A DNA stretch of 64,000 nt from Segnochrobactrum spirostomi (GTDB lineage: Bacteria > Pseudomonadota > Alphaproteobacteria > Rhizobiales > Segnochrobactraceae). Of the stretch, positions 19,051 to 27,166 are shown piece after piece. The position numbers were made by a program, and so were the translations under genes. The notes beneath the pieces were generated by a model. It did not search any database and was not told the DNA's origin. It was given only the letters and a program-made list of their open reading frames with translations. The stretch spans positions 3,458,501-3,522,500 of the forward strand of contig NZ_VWNA01000001.1 of the NCBI RefSeq assembly GCF_009600605.1. Direction: 5' to 3'. Numbering within the stretch: the first letter of the stretch is position 1; each line of letters starts with the position of its first letter.

Positions 19051-21762
19051 TTACGCGCTCGGCGTGGCGCTGACGGCACCGGCGGGTGTCAGGGCCGAGG
19101 CCGGGACGGCGATCGGCTCGGCCACCGTCTCGGTGTCGCTGTCGGCGGCGGCGAGCGCGGCGATGGCGCGGCGCTCGATGAAGGCCATCACGACCGTCGC
19201 CATGAAGGGCAGCGACTGCACCACCAGGACGATCGCGAACACATAGATCTCGCGGACCTCGTCCTTGTTGGTGGCGGCGAGAAGTACCGCGCCGAGGAGG
19301 AGGAGCGAGCCGAGGATCGCTTCCCACTTCGCCGGGAAGGCCCCCGCCGTCCGCTTCTTGCCCGAGCCTTTGTCGGTGCGCAGGAAGGGCAGGGAGTCCT
19401 TGAAAAGGCCGAGGGCGACCGCCCGGGCGATGGTGAATTGCAGGCTCATGGCGGCGACGCCGGCGCCCATGCAATGGCGGAACGGCAGCTTGACCCTGAG
19501 CCGGTAGAGCAGGGCGAAGTGGATGATGTTGATGAGGAACACCACCACCACCGGCAGCGTCAGCACGCTGTCGGGAAGGGCGATGCCGCCGAACGCCACC
19601 ACCGGAACCCAGAGCAGGTTGAGGATCGCGGCGGCGACGCCGAGCGCCTCGGCCCCCATCCAGTTGATCCAGCCCATCATGAACTGCGCGCGCTGACCGA
19701 GCGTGAGCCGCGTGCCGCCCGGGGCGAACCGGCGCCAATGCTTCTTGGCGATCTGGAAGCCGCCATAGGCCCAGCGGTGACGCTGCGTTTTGAACGAGCG
19801 ATAATCGTCCGGGAGCATGCCGTGGCCGTAGCGACGGCGGGTATAGTGCGCGGTCCAGCCCTGCTCGAGGATCGACAGGCCGAGATCGGTGTCCTCGGTG
19901 ATGGTGTCGCTCGACCAGCCGCCGGCTTCCTCCAGCGCGAGGCGGCGGATCAGACACATCGTGCCGTGGACGACGATGGCATTGATCTCGTTGCGCTCCA
20001 CCATGCCGATATCGAAGAAGCCGGCATATTCGGCGTTCATGATGGCGTGGAAGATCGAACGGTGGCCGTCGCGGTGGTCCTGCGGGGCCTGGACGAGGCC
20101 GACGCGCGGATCGGAGAACAGCGGGGCGAGGTCGCTCAGCCAATCCGGGCTCACGACATAATCGGCGTCGAGCAGGCCGATCACCTCGGCGTCGGGCGCG
20201 GTGTGCTGCAGCGCAACGCGCAGGGCACCGGCCTTGAAGCCCTCGAGCTTCTCGACATTGACGAACTTGAAGTGCGAGCCGAGCCGCTTGCAGTGCTCCT
20301 CGATCGGCTTCACGAAGGCTGGATCGGGGGTGTTGTTGATGATGACCACGCACTCGAAGTTCGGGTAGTTGAGCGCGGCGACGCTGTCGAGCGTCTGCTT
20401 CAGCATCTCCGGCGGCTCGCGATAGGCCGGGATGTGGATCGACACCTTCGGCCGCTCGGTGAGGCCGAGCGCCTCCAGCGAGCCTTCCGGCACCGGGCCG
20501 AACGCCTCCGGCTCGATGCGCTCGGGCAGCAGCCGGGTCGGGCCGCGGCCGAGGGCGATCGCGGCGATCTCCTCGATGCGGGCGAGCGACAGGAGGGCGA
20601 GCGGGACGAGCAGGATGAGGCCCGCGACCCACATCACCGCGCTGCCGACCACCAGATAATGGGACAGCGGGTGGGCGATCGTGACCGCGAGCCACGCGCC
20701 GACCGCCTGGGCGGCGCCGGCGACCATCAGCGCGTGCCAGAAGGTCGGGCGGCGCAGGGCGAAGGCGATCAGCGACAGCAGGGTGCCGACGAGCAGGGCC
20801 GCGCCGACGATGCGCTCCTTGTTCGGCTCACGGATCGCTCCGGCGAGGTCGAACTTCAGCTTGCGATCGGCGTTGAACAGACCCCAATAGGCGCCGACCG
20901 AGCCTTCGTTGGTCTTCCAGACCTGATCGAACGCCTCGACGATGTTGTAGTCCATGCCGTGGTCGCGGGCGCGGTTGACGAAGTCGCGCAGGATTTCGGC
21001 CTGGGCCACGGGGCCCGGCTCGGCGCCCTTCATGTTGTAGCCGCCGGACGGCCAGCCGAACTCGGCGACGACGATGTGCTTGCCCGGGAAGGCGGCGCGC
21101 ATGCGGTCGTAGACGTCGACGGCGGTCTGCACCGCCTGCTCGCGGGGCACGCCTTCCCAGTAGCTCAGGATGTGGGCGGCGATGAAATCGACGTTCGCGG
21201 CGAGCTCGGGATGCTCGAGCCAAGTCGACCAGATTTCACCGGTGGTAACCGGAACCGGGCTTTCCGCGCGGACCTTGCGCAGGATCTCGCCGAGCTCCTT
21301 GGCGGTCTTTTCGCCGCGCAGCACGCTTTCGTTGCCGACGACGAGGGAGGTCACGTTCGGATAGCGGCGGGCGAGGTCGAGGCCGTTCTTGATCTCGATC
21401 TCGTTGCGCTTCTCGTCGTTCGAGATCCAGATCCCCTGCATCACCTTGATGCCGTACTGGTTGGCGATCTCGGGGATCTTCTCGAGGCCGCCGGTCGCGG
21501 CGTAGGTGCGGATCGACTTCGTATAGGGCGCGACTACCTCCATGTCCTCGCGCAGCCGCTGCGGGGAGATGATGTCGCCCTTTTCGGGGTTCTCCGCGGC
21601 GTTGTAGGGAGCGAAGGACAAGCTCTCGAGCTTGCCGCTCACATCCGGTGCGTGCACCTGCTGCTCATTGACCAGCCATACCGCAGCATGCGCGAGGGCG
21701 GCCACCACGACTGCGGCCAACACCCCCGGCACGGCGCGCCGCGCGGCTCTGACGATCGACAT
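19051..21762 (-). CDS. ndvB: NdvB-like membrane beta-glucan synthase, GH17-like domain fused to GT2
   Basis: This protein of about 903 residues starts at ATG 21762, preceded by GAGGAG. After an N-terminal membrane segment comes a periplasmic GH17-like domain (about residues 25-310; RTYAATGG, VVGNESVLRG, VVAEFGWPSGG with plausible acid/base glutamates). Several transmembrane helices follow, then a GT2 domain with PAYREPPEML, the DAD metal site in LLDADYVVS, the TED motif in DTITEDTDLG and QRHRW for processive synthesis, and more C-terminal helices. The layout matches NdvB proteins that make beta-1,3/1,6-glucans from UDP-glucose, found in Bradyrhizobium and Pseudomonas. galU, which makes UDP-glucose, lies just upstream. 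The linkage produced is inference. Confidence 0.87.
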   Translation of the reverse strand: MSIVRAARRAVPGVLAAVVVAALAHAAVWLVNEQQVHAPDVSGKLESLSFAPYNAAENPEKGDIISPQRLREDMEVVAPYTKSIRTYAATGGLEKIPEIANQYGIKVMQGIWISNDEKRNEIEIKNGLDLARRYPNVTSLVVGNESVLRGEKTAKELGEILRKVRAESPVPVTTGEIWSTWLEHPELAANVDFIAAHILSYWEGVPREQAVQTAVDVYDRMRAAFPGKHIVVAEFGWPSGGYNMKGAEPGPVAQAEILRDFVNRARDHGMDYNIVEAFDQVWKTNEGSVGAYWGLFNADRKLKFDLAGAIREPNKERIVGAALLVGTLLSLIAFALRRPTFWHALMVAGAAQAVGAWLAVTIAHPLSHYLVVGSAVMWVAGLILLVPLALLSLARIEEIAAIALGRGPTRLLPERIEPEAFGPVPEGSLEALGLTERPKVSIHIPAYREPPEMLKQTLDSVAALNYPNFECVVIINNTPDPAFVKPIEEHCKRLGSHFKFVNVEKLEGFKAGALRVALQHTAPDAEVIGLLDADYVVSPDWLSDLAPLFSDPRVGLVQAPQDHRDGHRSIFHAIMNAEYAGFFDIGMVERNEINAIVVHGTMCLIRRLALEEAGGWSSDTITEDTDLGLSILEQGWTAHYTRRRYGHGMLPDDYRSFKTQRHRWAYGGFQIAKKHWRRFAPGGTRLTLGQRAQFMMGWINWMGAEALGVAAAILNLLWVPVVAFGGIALPDSVLTLPVVVVFLINIIHFALLYRLRVKLPFRHCMGAGVAAMSLQFTIARAVALGLFKDSLPFLRTDKGSGKKRTAGAFPAKWEAILGSLLLLGAVLLAATNKDEVREIYVFAIVLVVQSLPFMATVVMAFIERRAIAALAAADSDTETVAEPIAVPASALTPAGAVSATPSA

Positions 21763-21968
21763 CGGCAGGAAGCTCCTCGAACCCATCGAACCCGCACCAC
21801 TAAACTGCTGATCTGTGTCCCGGTTCCGTCCGGACACAGCACCGAATTTCGGTCGAGCTTCTAGTGCGCGCGAGCTGAATGGACGCTGAATGTGCAGAGA
21901 AATTGTTGCAGTGCCGAATGATAGCGGCTTGCGACAATCCGTCCAGAGGAGCGACGGGAGGGATCGCC

Positions 21969-22001
21969 AAAAAAGTTAACGCCCGGCTTGCGACCGGGCG
22001 T
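21969..22001 (-). terminator. Rho-independent terminator of the small secreted-protein gene
   Basis: A stem of ACGCCCGG (21979-21986) with CCGGGCGT (21994-22001) is followed on the minus strand by AACTTTTTT (A run at 21969-21974 on the plus strand). It ends the gene at 22034 and implies that the glucan synthase has its own promoter in 21763-21968. Confidence 0.85.
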
Positions 22002-22033
22002 CTCAGGTCCGTCGATCGGACGGGGAAGAGCGA

Positions 22034-22558
22034 TTATTTCGGCTGCTCGGCCGGCTTGGCGGGCTGAGCGTCCGCCGGCTTCGCCGCGCTCTGGTCGCCG
22101 CCCTTCTGGGCGTCGGGCTTCGTCTCCGCCGCCGGCACCTTGAGGGTCGCCGGGTCGAGGGCGGGGTCGGCCCAGCAGGCGCGGGCGCGCAGCGGCAGGC
22201 CGGCATCGCCCTGCTCGGGCGTCACGCCGACGCGGATCAGGCAGCGGAACGCCGCCGGAATGTGCTGCGACGGGCAGGAGAAGCGGTCGTAGAGGTCGAT
22301 GAAGTCGCTCGCGGTGCGGATGTCGTCGCGCCACAGGAGGCTCAGGATGCGCTCGCCCGCCCAGGCGCATTCCGGCTGCTGCTCGGGCTTCGGAGGCTGC
22401 GGGGCCGCCGCAGCGGGCTGGGGCGCGGGAGGAGCCGGCTGCGCCGGAGCGGCCTGCGGCTGGCTCGGCTGGGCCGTGTTGTCCTGGGCGGCTGCCGGAT
22501 AAGCGGCCAGGAGGATCGCCACCAGGGTCAACGGACGCGCGAGCGAGAGCATTCTCAT
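22034..22558 (-). CDS. Small secreted proline/alanine-rich protein of the glucan gene cluster
   Basis: This 174-residue protein has a clear signal peptide (about residues 1-24, ending AAYPAAAQ). A low-complexity proline/glutamine/alanine segment runs to about 60. A compact conserved-looking core (about 62-130) contains three cysteines (ECAWAGER, DRFSCPSQHI, FRCLIRVGV) and a fourth in ARACWAD, so two periplasmic disulphides are possible. The C-terminal tail is again low-complexity lysine/proline/alanine. Similar small proteins next to ndvB-type genes in Hyphomicrobiales are annotated as beta-1,3/1,6-glucan biosynthesis proteins; I rely on that and on position, as no enzymatic motif is visible. 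It lies between galU and the GT2 synthase on the same strand. Confidence 0.75.
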   Translation of the reverse strand: MRMLSLARPLTLVAILLAAYPAAAQDNTAQPSQPQAAPAQPAPPAPQPAAAAPQPPKPEQQPECAWAGERILSLLWRDDIRTASDFIDLYDRFSCPSQHIPAAFRCLIRVGVTPEQGDAGLPLRARACWADPALDPATLKVPAAETKPDAQKGGDQSAAKPADAQPAKPAEQPK

Positions 22559-22713
22559 GTGGTCAGGAACCCGATTGTTGGTCGCCCGAACGGGCGGTCA
22601 GCGAGGCCGGAGGATGGCGCAAGCCGGTTCCTCTGTCCATGCCGCCGATCCGCGGCCGTCCGTTGCGGTTTCCGAAGCGTTCACCCGGGGGCCACGCGTC
22701 GGACTTTGCGATG

Positions 22714-23595
22714 TCACGCTTTCGTCAGGAGTTTCTGGACGGCGGCGTGGAAGTCGGCGCCCAGGTCCTGGCGGGCGAGGGCGAAGGCCACGTTCGCCGA
22801 CAGGAAGCCGATCTTCGAGCCGCAATCGTAGGTGGTCCCTTCGAAGCGCAGGCCGGTGAACGGCTGGGTCTTCATCAGGGGGCGCATCGCGTCGGTGAGC
22901 TGGATCTCGCCGCCGGCGCCCTTTTCCTGGTTGGCCAGGAGATCGAAGATTTCCGGCTGGAGGATGTAGCGCCCGGTGATGATCAGGTTCGACGGCGCGG
23001 TGCCCGGAGCCGGCTTCTCGACCATGCCGGTGACGCCGAAGACGCGGTCGTCGCCGTCGCCGATCTCGACGACGCCGTATTGGTCCGTCTTGTCGGCAGG
23101 CACTTCCTCGACGGCGATGACGTTGCCGCCGTGCGAGGCGTAGACGTCCATCATCTGCGAGAGGCAGCCGCGCTCGGCCTGGATCAGCACGTCCGGCAGG
23201 AGGAGGGCGAACGGCTCGTTGCCGACGATATCCCGGGCGCACCACACCGCGTGGCCGAGCCCGAGCGGCTCCTGCTGGCGGGTGAAGCTCGTCTGGCCGG
23301 GCTGCGGCCGGGCGGCGATGACGGTGTTCAGCGCCTCCTGCTTGTTGCGCCGGTGCAGCGTCTCTTCGAGTTCGAAGGCGATGTCGAAATGGTCCTCGAT
23401 CACGCCCTTGTTGCGGCCCGTGACGAAGACGATGTGCTCGATGCCGGCTTCGCGCGCTTCGTCGAAGACATATTGGATCGCCGGCTTGTCGACGACCGTC
23501 AGCATCTCCTTCGGCATCGACTTGGTGGCGGGCAGAAAGCGAGTTCCAAGGCCGGCGACCGGGATGATCGCCTTGCGGATCCGCTTCTGGGGCAT
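22714..23595 (-). CDS. galU: UTP-glucose-1-phosphate uridylyltransferase
   Basis: GalU makes UDP-glucose from UTP and glucose-1-phosphate. The 293-residue length is normal. The nucleotide-binding signature is [20 protein letters not shown] near residue 12, followed by [36 protein letters not shown] and the sugar-binding [12 protein letters not shown] region. It is cytoplasmic. Its product is the direct donor for the NdvB-like synthase encoded about 1 kb downstream, so the two probably serve one pathway, although UDP-glucose is also needed elsewhere. Confidence 0.96.
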   Translation of the reverse strand: MPQKRIRKAIIPVAGLGTRFLPATKSMPKEMLTVVDKPAIQYVFDEAREAGIEHIVFVTGRNKGVIEDHFDIAFELEETLHRRNKQEALNTVIAARPQPGQTSFTRQQEPLGLGHAVWCARDIVGNEPFALLLPDVLIQAERGCLSQMMDVYASHGGNVIAVEEVPADKTDQYGVVEIGDGDDRVFGVTGMVEKPAPGTAPSNLIITGRYILQPEIFDLLANQEKGAGGEIQLTDAMRPLMKTQPFTGLRFEGTTYDCGSKIGFLSANVAFALARQDLGADFHAAVQKLLTKA

Positions 23596-23720
23596 GGGGT
23601 ATCCTCCGATGGGTGGATCGCCGGGGGCGCGGCCGGCGTGCCGCTGCGCGAGGCTCGCGTCCGGCCGGCGCGAGCACTAGCCGAGCCGAGACGCGGCGGC
23701 AAGGCGACCCGGCGCATCAG

Positions 23721-24767
23721 TCAATGAGATCGTTGCCGATTGGTTCCTGTCGGCAGGCCGAGCGTCGCGGTCTCGGCATCGAAGCGCCAATCGGCGAACG
23801 GCGTGAGGTGCGTGCCGCCGATCCAACGGTCGAGCCCGATCAGCCCGACGCGGTCGGCGCGGCCGGCGAGCACGGAACGGCCGGCGTCGGTCAGCGACAC
23901 GTCGGCGGTGATGAAGGCCTTGCGCCGGTCGGGATCGGCGAGCACCGCCATCGAGAACGGCTCCGGCAGCCCGGCGACGAGCGGCGTCGGCCCCAGTGTG
24001 AGCCGCGACAGGAGATGGAAGAAGGAGATGTCGCCGAGGAAGGCGGCCTCTTCCATCGCCAGCACGCGGGCGAACAGGAAGCCGACGCGGCCGACGCCGC
24101 GATCGATGGAATAGAGGATCTGGCGCTCGGTGCGGCCGATACCGGCGGCGGGCGAGGGGAGTTCCTCTAGAATGCGGCGCACGGCGGCACGGGCGAAGGG
24201 AAGGCCGGCCTGGGGCTGGCCGTCGAGGGCATAGAGGGATTCCGGCGTCGGCGCGCGGAAGGCCGCCCAGAGGGTCCGGGCCGTCTCGAAGCCCTCCGGC
24301 GGCAGCACGAGCAGCGTCTCGGCGAGGCCGGCGAGGCGCTCGGCGCCGAGGGGGCCAAGATGGAACGGGGCGGGCAGCAGGAAGACGTCCTCGGTGCGGC
24401 CCCAGCGGCGCAGCGCGTCGAGCACCTGGGCGAGCTGGATCTGGTCCGCCGCGTCGGGCTCGAACCAGATCTCCACCCGCTCGAACGCGGCGTGGCGCTC
24501 GATCATCGCATCGCGCGCGGTGAGTTCGCCGATCACGTCGCGGCCGGGAAAGGCCATGGCCTCGCCGAGGAAGGCGGCCCGCAGCGAGCGCAGGGAGACA
24601 TCGTCGAGGCCCGGCGGAACCGGCCCGTCCATCAGAGGATCGCGCCAGGGCAGGATCTCCGCCTCCGGACGGAGGTCGGCGAGGGTGTCCGCGACAGTGT
24701 CGCCGTTGGTCACGATCAGCACCGGCTTGCGGCTCGGCGGGGCGGCGCTTTCGTTCGCGCTCGTCAT
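23721..24767 (-). CDS. DUF1835 domain-containing protein
   Basis: This 348-residue protein has no signal peptide or membrane segment. The N-terminal part (about residues 14-135) matches DUF1835: VLIVTNGDTVADTL, LPWRDPLMDGPVPPGL and LRAAFLGE are its usual conserved blocks, followed by VEIWFEPDAADQIQLAQVL and VFLLPAPF. The C-terminal part (about 200-345) is helix-rich with GRTERQILYSIDRGVGRVGFLF and ends with a winged-helix-like strand pair. The biochemical role of the family is unknown to me. It may be co-transcribed with galU, 125 bp downstream on the same strand. Confidence 0.8.
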   Translation of the reverse strand: MTSANESAAPPSRKPVLIVTNGDTVADTLADLRPEAEILPWRDPLMDGPVPPGLDDVSLRSLRAAFLGEAMAFPGRDVIGELTARDAMIERHAAFERVEIWFEPDAADQIQLAQVLDALRRWGRTEDVFLLPAPFHLGPLGAERLAGLAETLLVLPPEGFETARTLWAAFRAPTPESLYALDGQPQAGLPFARAAVRRILEELPSPAAGIGRTERQILYSIDRGVGRVGFLFARVLAMEEAAFLGDISFFHLLSRLTLGPTPLVAGLPEPFSMAVLADPDRRKAFITADVSLTDAGRSVLAGRADRVGLIGLDRWIGGTHLTPFADWRFDAETATLGLPTGTNRQRSH

Positions 24768-24940
24768 GAGGTCTCGGCTCCGGCTTTCGGCTCAGGGGCG
24801 CCCGGCGTGCGGAACGCCGGCGCGGATCGCGGTGTCGGGGACGTCGTGTCGCCGACGCTGGTCACGATGTATGCTCTCGGCGCGCTCAATCCCAGCCCAT
24901 CGGGAGAGGGTGCGCTGCGACAGACTTCCGAGGATATTCC

Positions 24941-26476
24941 ATGCCGTCCGTCACCCGCCGTGAAACTTTCGGTCTCGGTCTCGCCGGCGGCCTCGCCGTC
25001 ACCTTCGTCTCGGGCAGTGCCAAGCCGGCGGACGCGGCTCCGCCGCCGCCACCGACCTTCACGATCGTGCACGTCAACGACATCTACCGCATGGGCGATG
25101 TCAAAGGCCGCGGCGGTTTCCCGAAGCTTGCGGCGGTCGTAAAGGCGGAGCGGGCGCGCGGCGTGCCGACCCTGTTCACCCACGGAGGCGACACTCTGTC
25201 GCCCTCGTTGATGTCGGGGTTCGACAAGGGCGCGCACATCATCGCCCTCACCAACATGGTCAAGCCGGATGTCTTTGTGCCCGGCAATCACGAATTCGAT
25301 TTCGGCGAGGCGGTCTATTTCGAGCGGTTGAAGGCGGCGGAGTTTCCCGTCTATGCCGCCAACATGACGACCGCCGACGGCGCGCCCGTCCCGGGGATGA
25401 AGCGCTCGGAAATCGTCGAACTGGGCGGCGTGAAGCTCGGCGTGATCGGTCTCGCGCTCGAAGACACGCCGACGATGTCGCAGCCCGGTACTCTCAAGTT
25501 CCTGCCGGCCCTCGAGGTGCTCAAGGCCGAGGCGGCGGCGTTGCGGGGCAAGGGCGCCGATCTCATCCTCGCCGTCGCCCACGCCGAGCGTGCCCTCGAC
25601 GACGCCATCATGCGCCGGCGCCTCGTCGATATCCTGGTCACCGGCCACATCCACGATCTCTCGATCGGCTACGACGGCGACGTGGTCCATGTCGAATCGA
25701 ACGAAGACGCCAACTTCGTCACCGCGATCGACGTCGCCGTCACCATCAAGGACGACGGCAAGACGCGGAAGGTGAGCTGGTTTCCGAGCTTCCGCATCCA
25801 CGACACCACGTCGGTGGATCCGGACCCGGACGTCGCCGCCGCCGTCGCGGTCTACGAGACCCAGCTTTCGAAGGCGCTCGACGTCGATATCGGCACGACG
25901 GCGACCGAACTCGACACACGGACGAGCACGGTCAGGTCGCGCGAATCCGCTTTCGGCGACCTGCTCGCCGATGCCGTGCGAGCCTCGACCGAGGCGGAGA
26001 TCGCGATCGTCAACGGTGGGTCGATCCGCGCCGACACGATCTATCCCCCCGGCACGACGCTGACCCGGCGGGACATCCTGACCGAGCTTCCGTTCGGCAA
26101 CACGACGGTGCTCGTGGAGATTTCGGGGGCGGACGTGCGGGCGGCGCTGGAGAACGGCTTCTCGATGATGGACAGCGGCGCAGGCCGGTTTCCGCAGGTC
26201 TCGGGCCTCGTCGTGACGGTCGATCCGGCGAAGCCCGCTGGCTCGCGCGTCGTGTCGGTGACAGTCGGGGGAGAGCCCCTCTCGCCGGAGCGCTTCTACA
26301 AGGTCGGGGCGAACAATTTCATGTTCGGAGGCGGCGACGGTTACAAGATGCTCGCCGCCGGCAAGACCCTCATCGGGGAAACCGACGGCGAACTCATCGC
26401 GACGGTGGTGATGAACTATATCACCGCGGCGAAGACCATCTCCCCCTCGGGCGAGGGACGCATCATCATCGAATGA
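24941..26476 (+). CDS. Tat-exported 5'-nucleotidase / UDP-sugar hydrolase family metallophosphoesterase
   Basis: This 511-residue protein begins with a twin-arginine signal (TRRETFGLGLAGG, residues 5-17) and is predicted periplasmic. The calcineurin-like metallophosphoesterase domain (about 38-275) has HVNDIY, GGDTLSPS, GNHEFDFG, AHAE and GHIHD, the usual dimetal ligands. The C-terminal 5'-nucleotidase domain (about 310-500) carries the substrate-specificity segments NGGSIRAD, ELPFGNT and FMFGGGDGY. It probably recycles extracellular nucleotides to nucleosides and phosphate. The first metal motif is HVNDIY instead of the commoner HTNDxHG, a mild divergence. It is divergent from the DUF1835 gene. 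Confidence 0.92.
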   Translation: MPSVTRRETFGLGLAGGLAVTFVSGSAKPADAAPPPPPTFTIVHVNDIYRMGDVKGRGGFPKLAAVVKAERARGVPTLFTHGGDTLSPSLMSGFDKGAHIIALTNMVKPDVFVPGNHEFDFGEAVYFERLKAAEFPVYAANMTTADGAPVPGMKRSEIVELGGVKLGVIGLALEDTPTMSQPGTLKFLPALEVLKAEAAALRGKGADLILAVAHAERALDDAIMRRRLVDILVTGHIHDLSIGYDGDVVHVESNEDANFVTAIDVAVTIKDDGKTRKVSWFPSFRIHDTTSVDPDPDVAAAVAVYETQLSKALDVDIGTTATELDTRTSTVRSRESAFGDLLADAVRASTEAEIAIVNGGSIRADTIYPPGTTLTRRDILTELPFGNTTVLVEISGADVRAALENGFSMMDSGAGRFPQVSGLVVTVDPAKPAGSRVVSVTVGGEPLSPERFYKVGANNFMFGGGDGYKMLAAGKTLIGETDGELIATVVMNYITAAKTISPSGEGRIIIE

Positions 26477-26485
26477 CGGTTCTCG

Positions 26486-26947
26486 TCAGCGCTGGGCGTT
26501 GCTGAGGCTCGGCACGACCACGTTGCGGGCGACGACCGTCTCGGCGCGGCTCGGATCCTGGCGGTAGAGCACGCGGCCCTCGCGGTCCGTCATCGTGATG
26601 TCGAGCTGGTGGTTCGGCAGCACCTTGATGTCGGTTGCGCCGCCGCCGGTCCGCACAGAAGACGCGAGACGCGCCGCGTCCTTCTGCGACGCCACCGGCA
26701 TCGAGACGCTGACGGGCACCGTATCGGCACCGTCACCGAGATCGCGGGCCGGCGCCGTGCCATGCGAGAAGGCGACGCACAGGGCGACTGCTGTCAGGAG
26801 CGCGACGGGTCCGGCGATGTGGCGGGGCAGGGTGCGCGGCGAGCGCTCCCAACCGTCGCTCTGCCATTCATTGGGCCGACGGCGCGGGGCGGCTGTGGCT
26901 CGCACGAGCCGGAGGTCCGGGTGGATAGCCTTGCTGCGCGAATCCAT
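26486..26947 (-). CDS. Single-pass membrane protein of unknown function, likely general-stress-regulated
   Basis: I do not recognise this 153-residue protein. The N-terminal 43 residues are basic and cytoplasmic in character. One transmembrane helix covers about residues 44-61 (HIAGPVALLTAVALCVAF). The remainder would be periplasmic and ends with a short domain rich in beta propensity (DIKVLPNHQLDITMTDREG, RVLYRQDPSRAETVVARNVV). I chose ATG 26947 (MDSRSKA); another ATG lies six codons upstream. A perfect sigma-EcfG promoter motif stands about 150 bp upstream (27100-27124), which supports the gene being real and stress-induced. It converges with the 5'-nucleotidase gene, 9 bp away. Confidence 0.65.
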   Translation of the reverse strand: MDSRSKAIHPDLRLVRATAAPRRRPNEWQSDGWERSPRTLPRHIAGPVALLTAVALCVAFSHGTAPARDLGDGADTVPVSVSMPVASQKDAARLASSVRTGGGATDIKVLPNHQLDITMTDREGRVLYRQDPSRAETVVARNVVVPSLSNAQR

Positions 26948-27099
26948 CTCAGTCTCCTCTTCCACCGTGACGCGCCCGACCGATCGGCGGCCCTGGTGGG
27001 CCGCCGGCTGTTGCCGTCGCGATGTCGATCAAGGGGCGCCGATCCGCCGCGGACCCATCTGCGGGCCGTCCAGCCGGTCGGCTGCATTCACGCTTCGTT

Positions 27100-27124
27100 A
27101 ACGTCGAGATGGCCGGCCGGTTCC
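27100..27124 (-). promoter_or_regulatory. Sigma-EcfG promoter for the 26486-26947 gene
   Basis: On the minus strand the sequence reads GGAAC (27124-27120), a 16-base spacer, then CGTT (27103-27100). This is the alphaproteobacterial general stress response consensus GGAAC-N16/17-CGTT. It leaves a leader of about 140 bases. Confidence 0.72.
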
Positions 27125-27166
27125 GGGGCCGTCCGTCTGCCGTTTTTCGCGCTGCGTTTGGAAGGT

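Noticed and set aside
26045..26050. C6 run in the 5'-nucleotidase gene as another frameshift site
   Set aside because: The frame is intact here (YPPGT), as it is at the G6 runs in rne and the PBP1A gene, so not every such run is miscalled.
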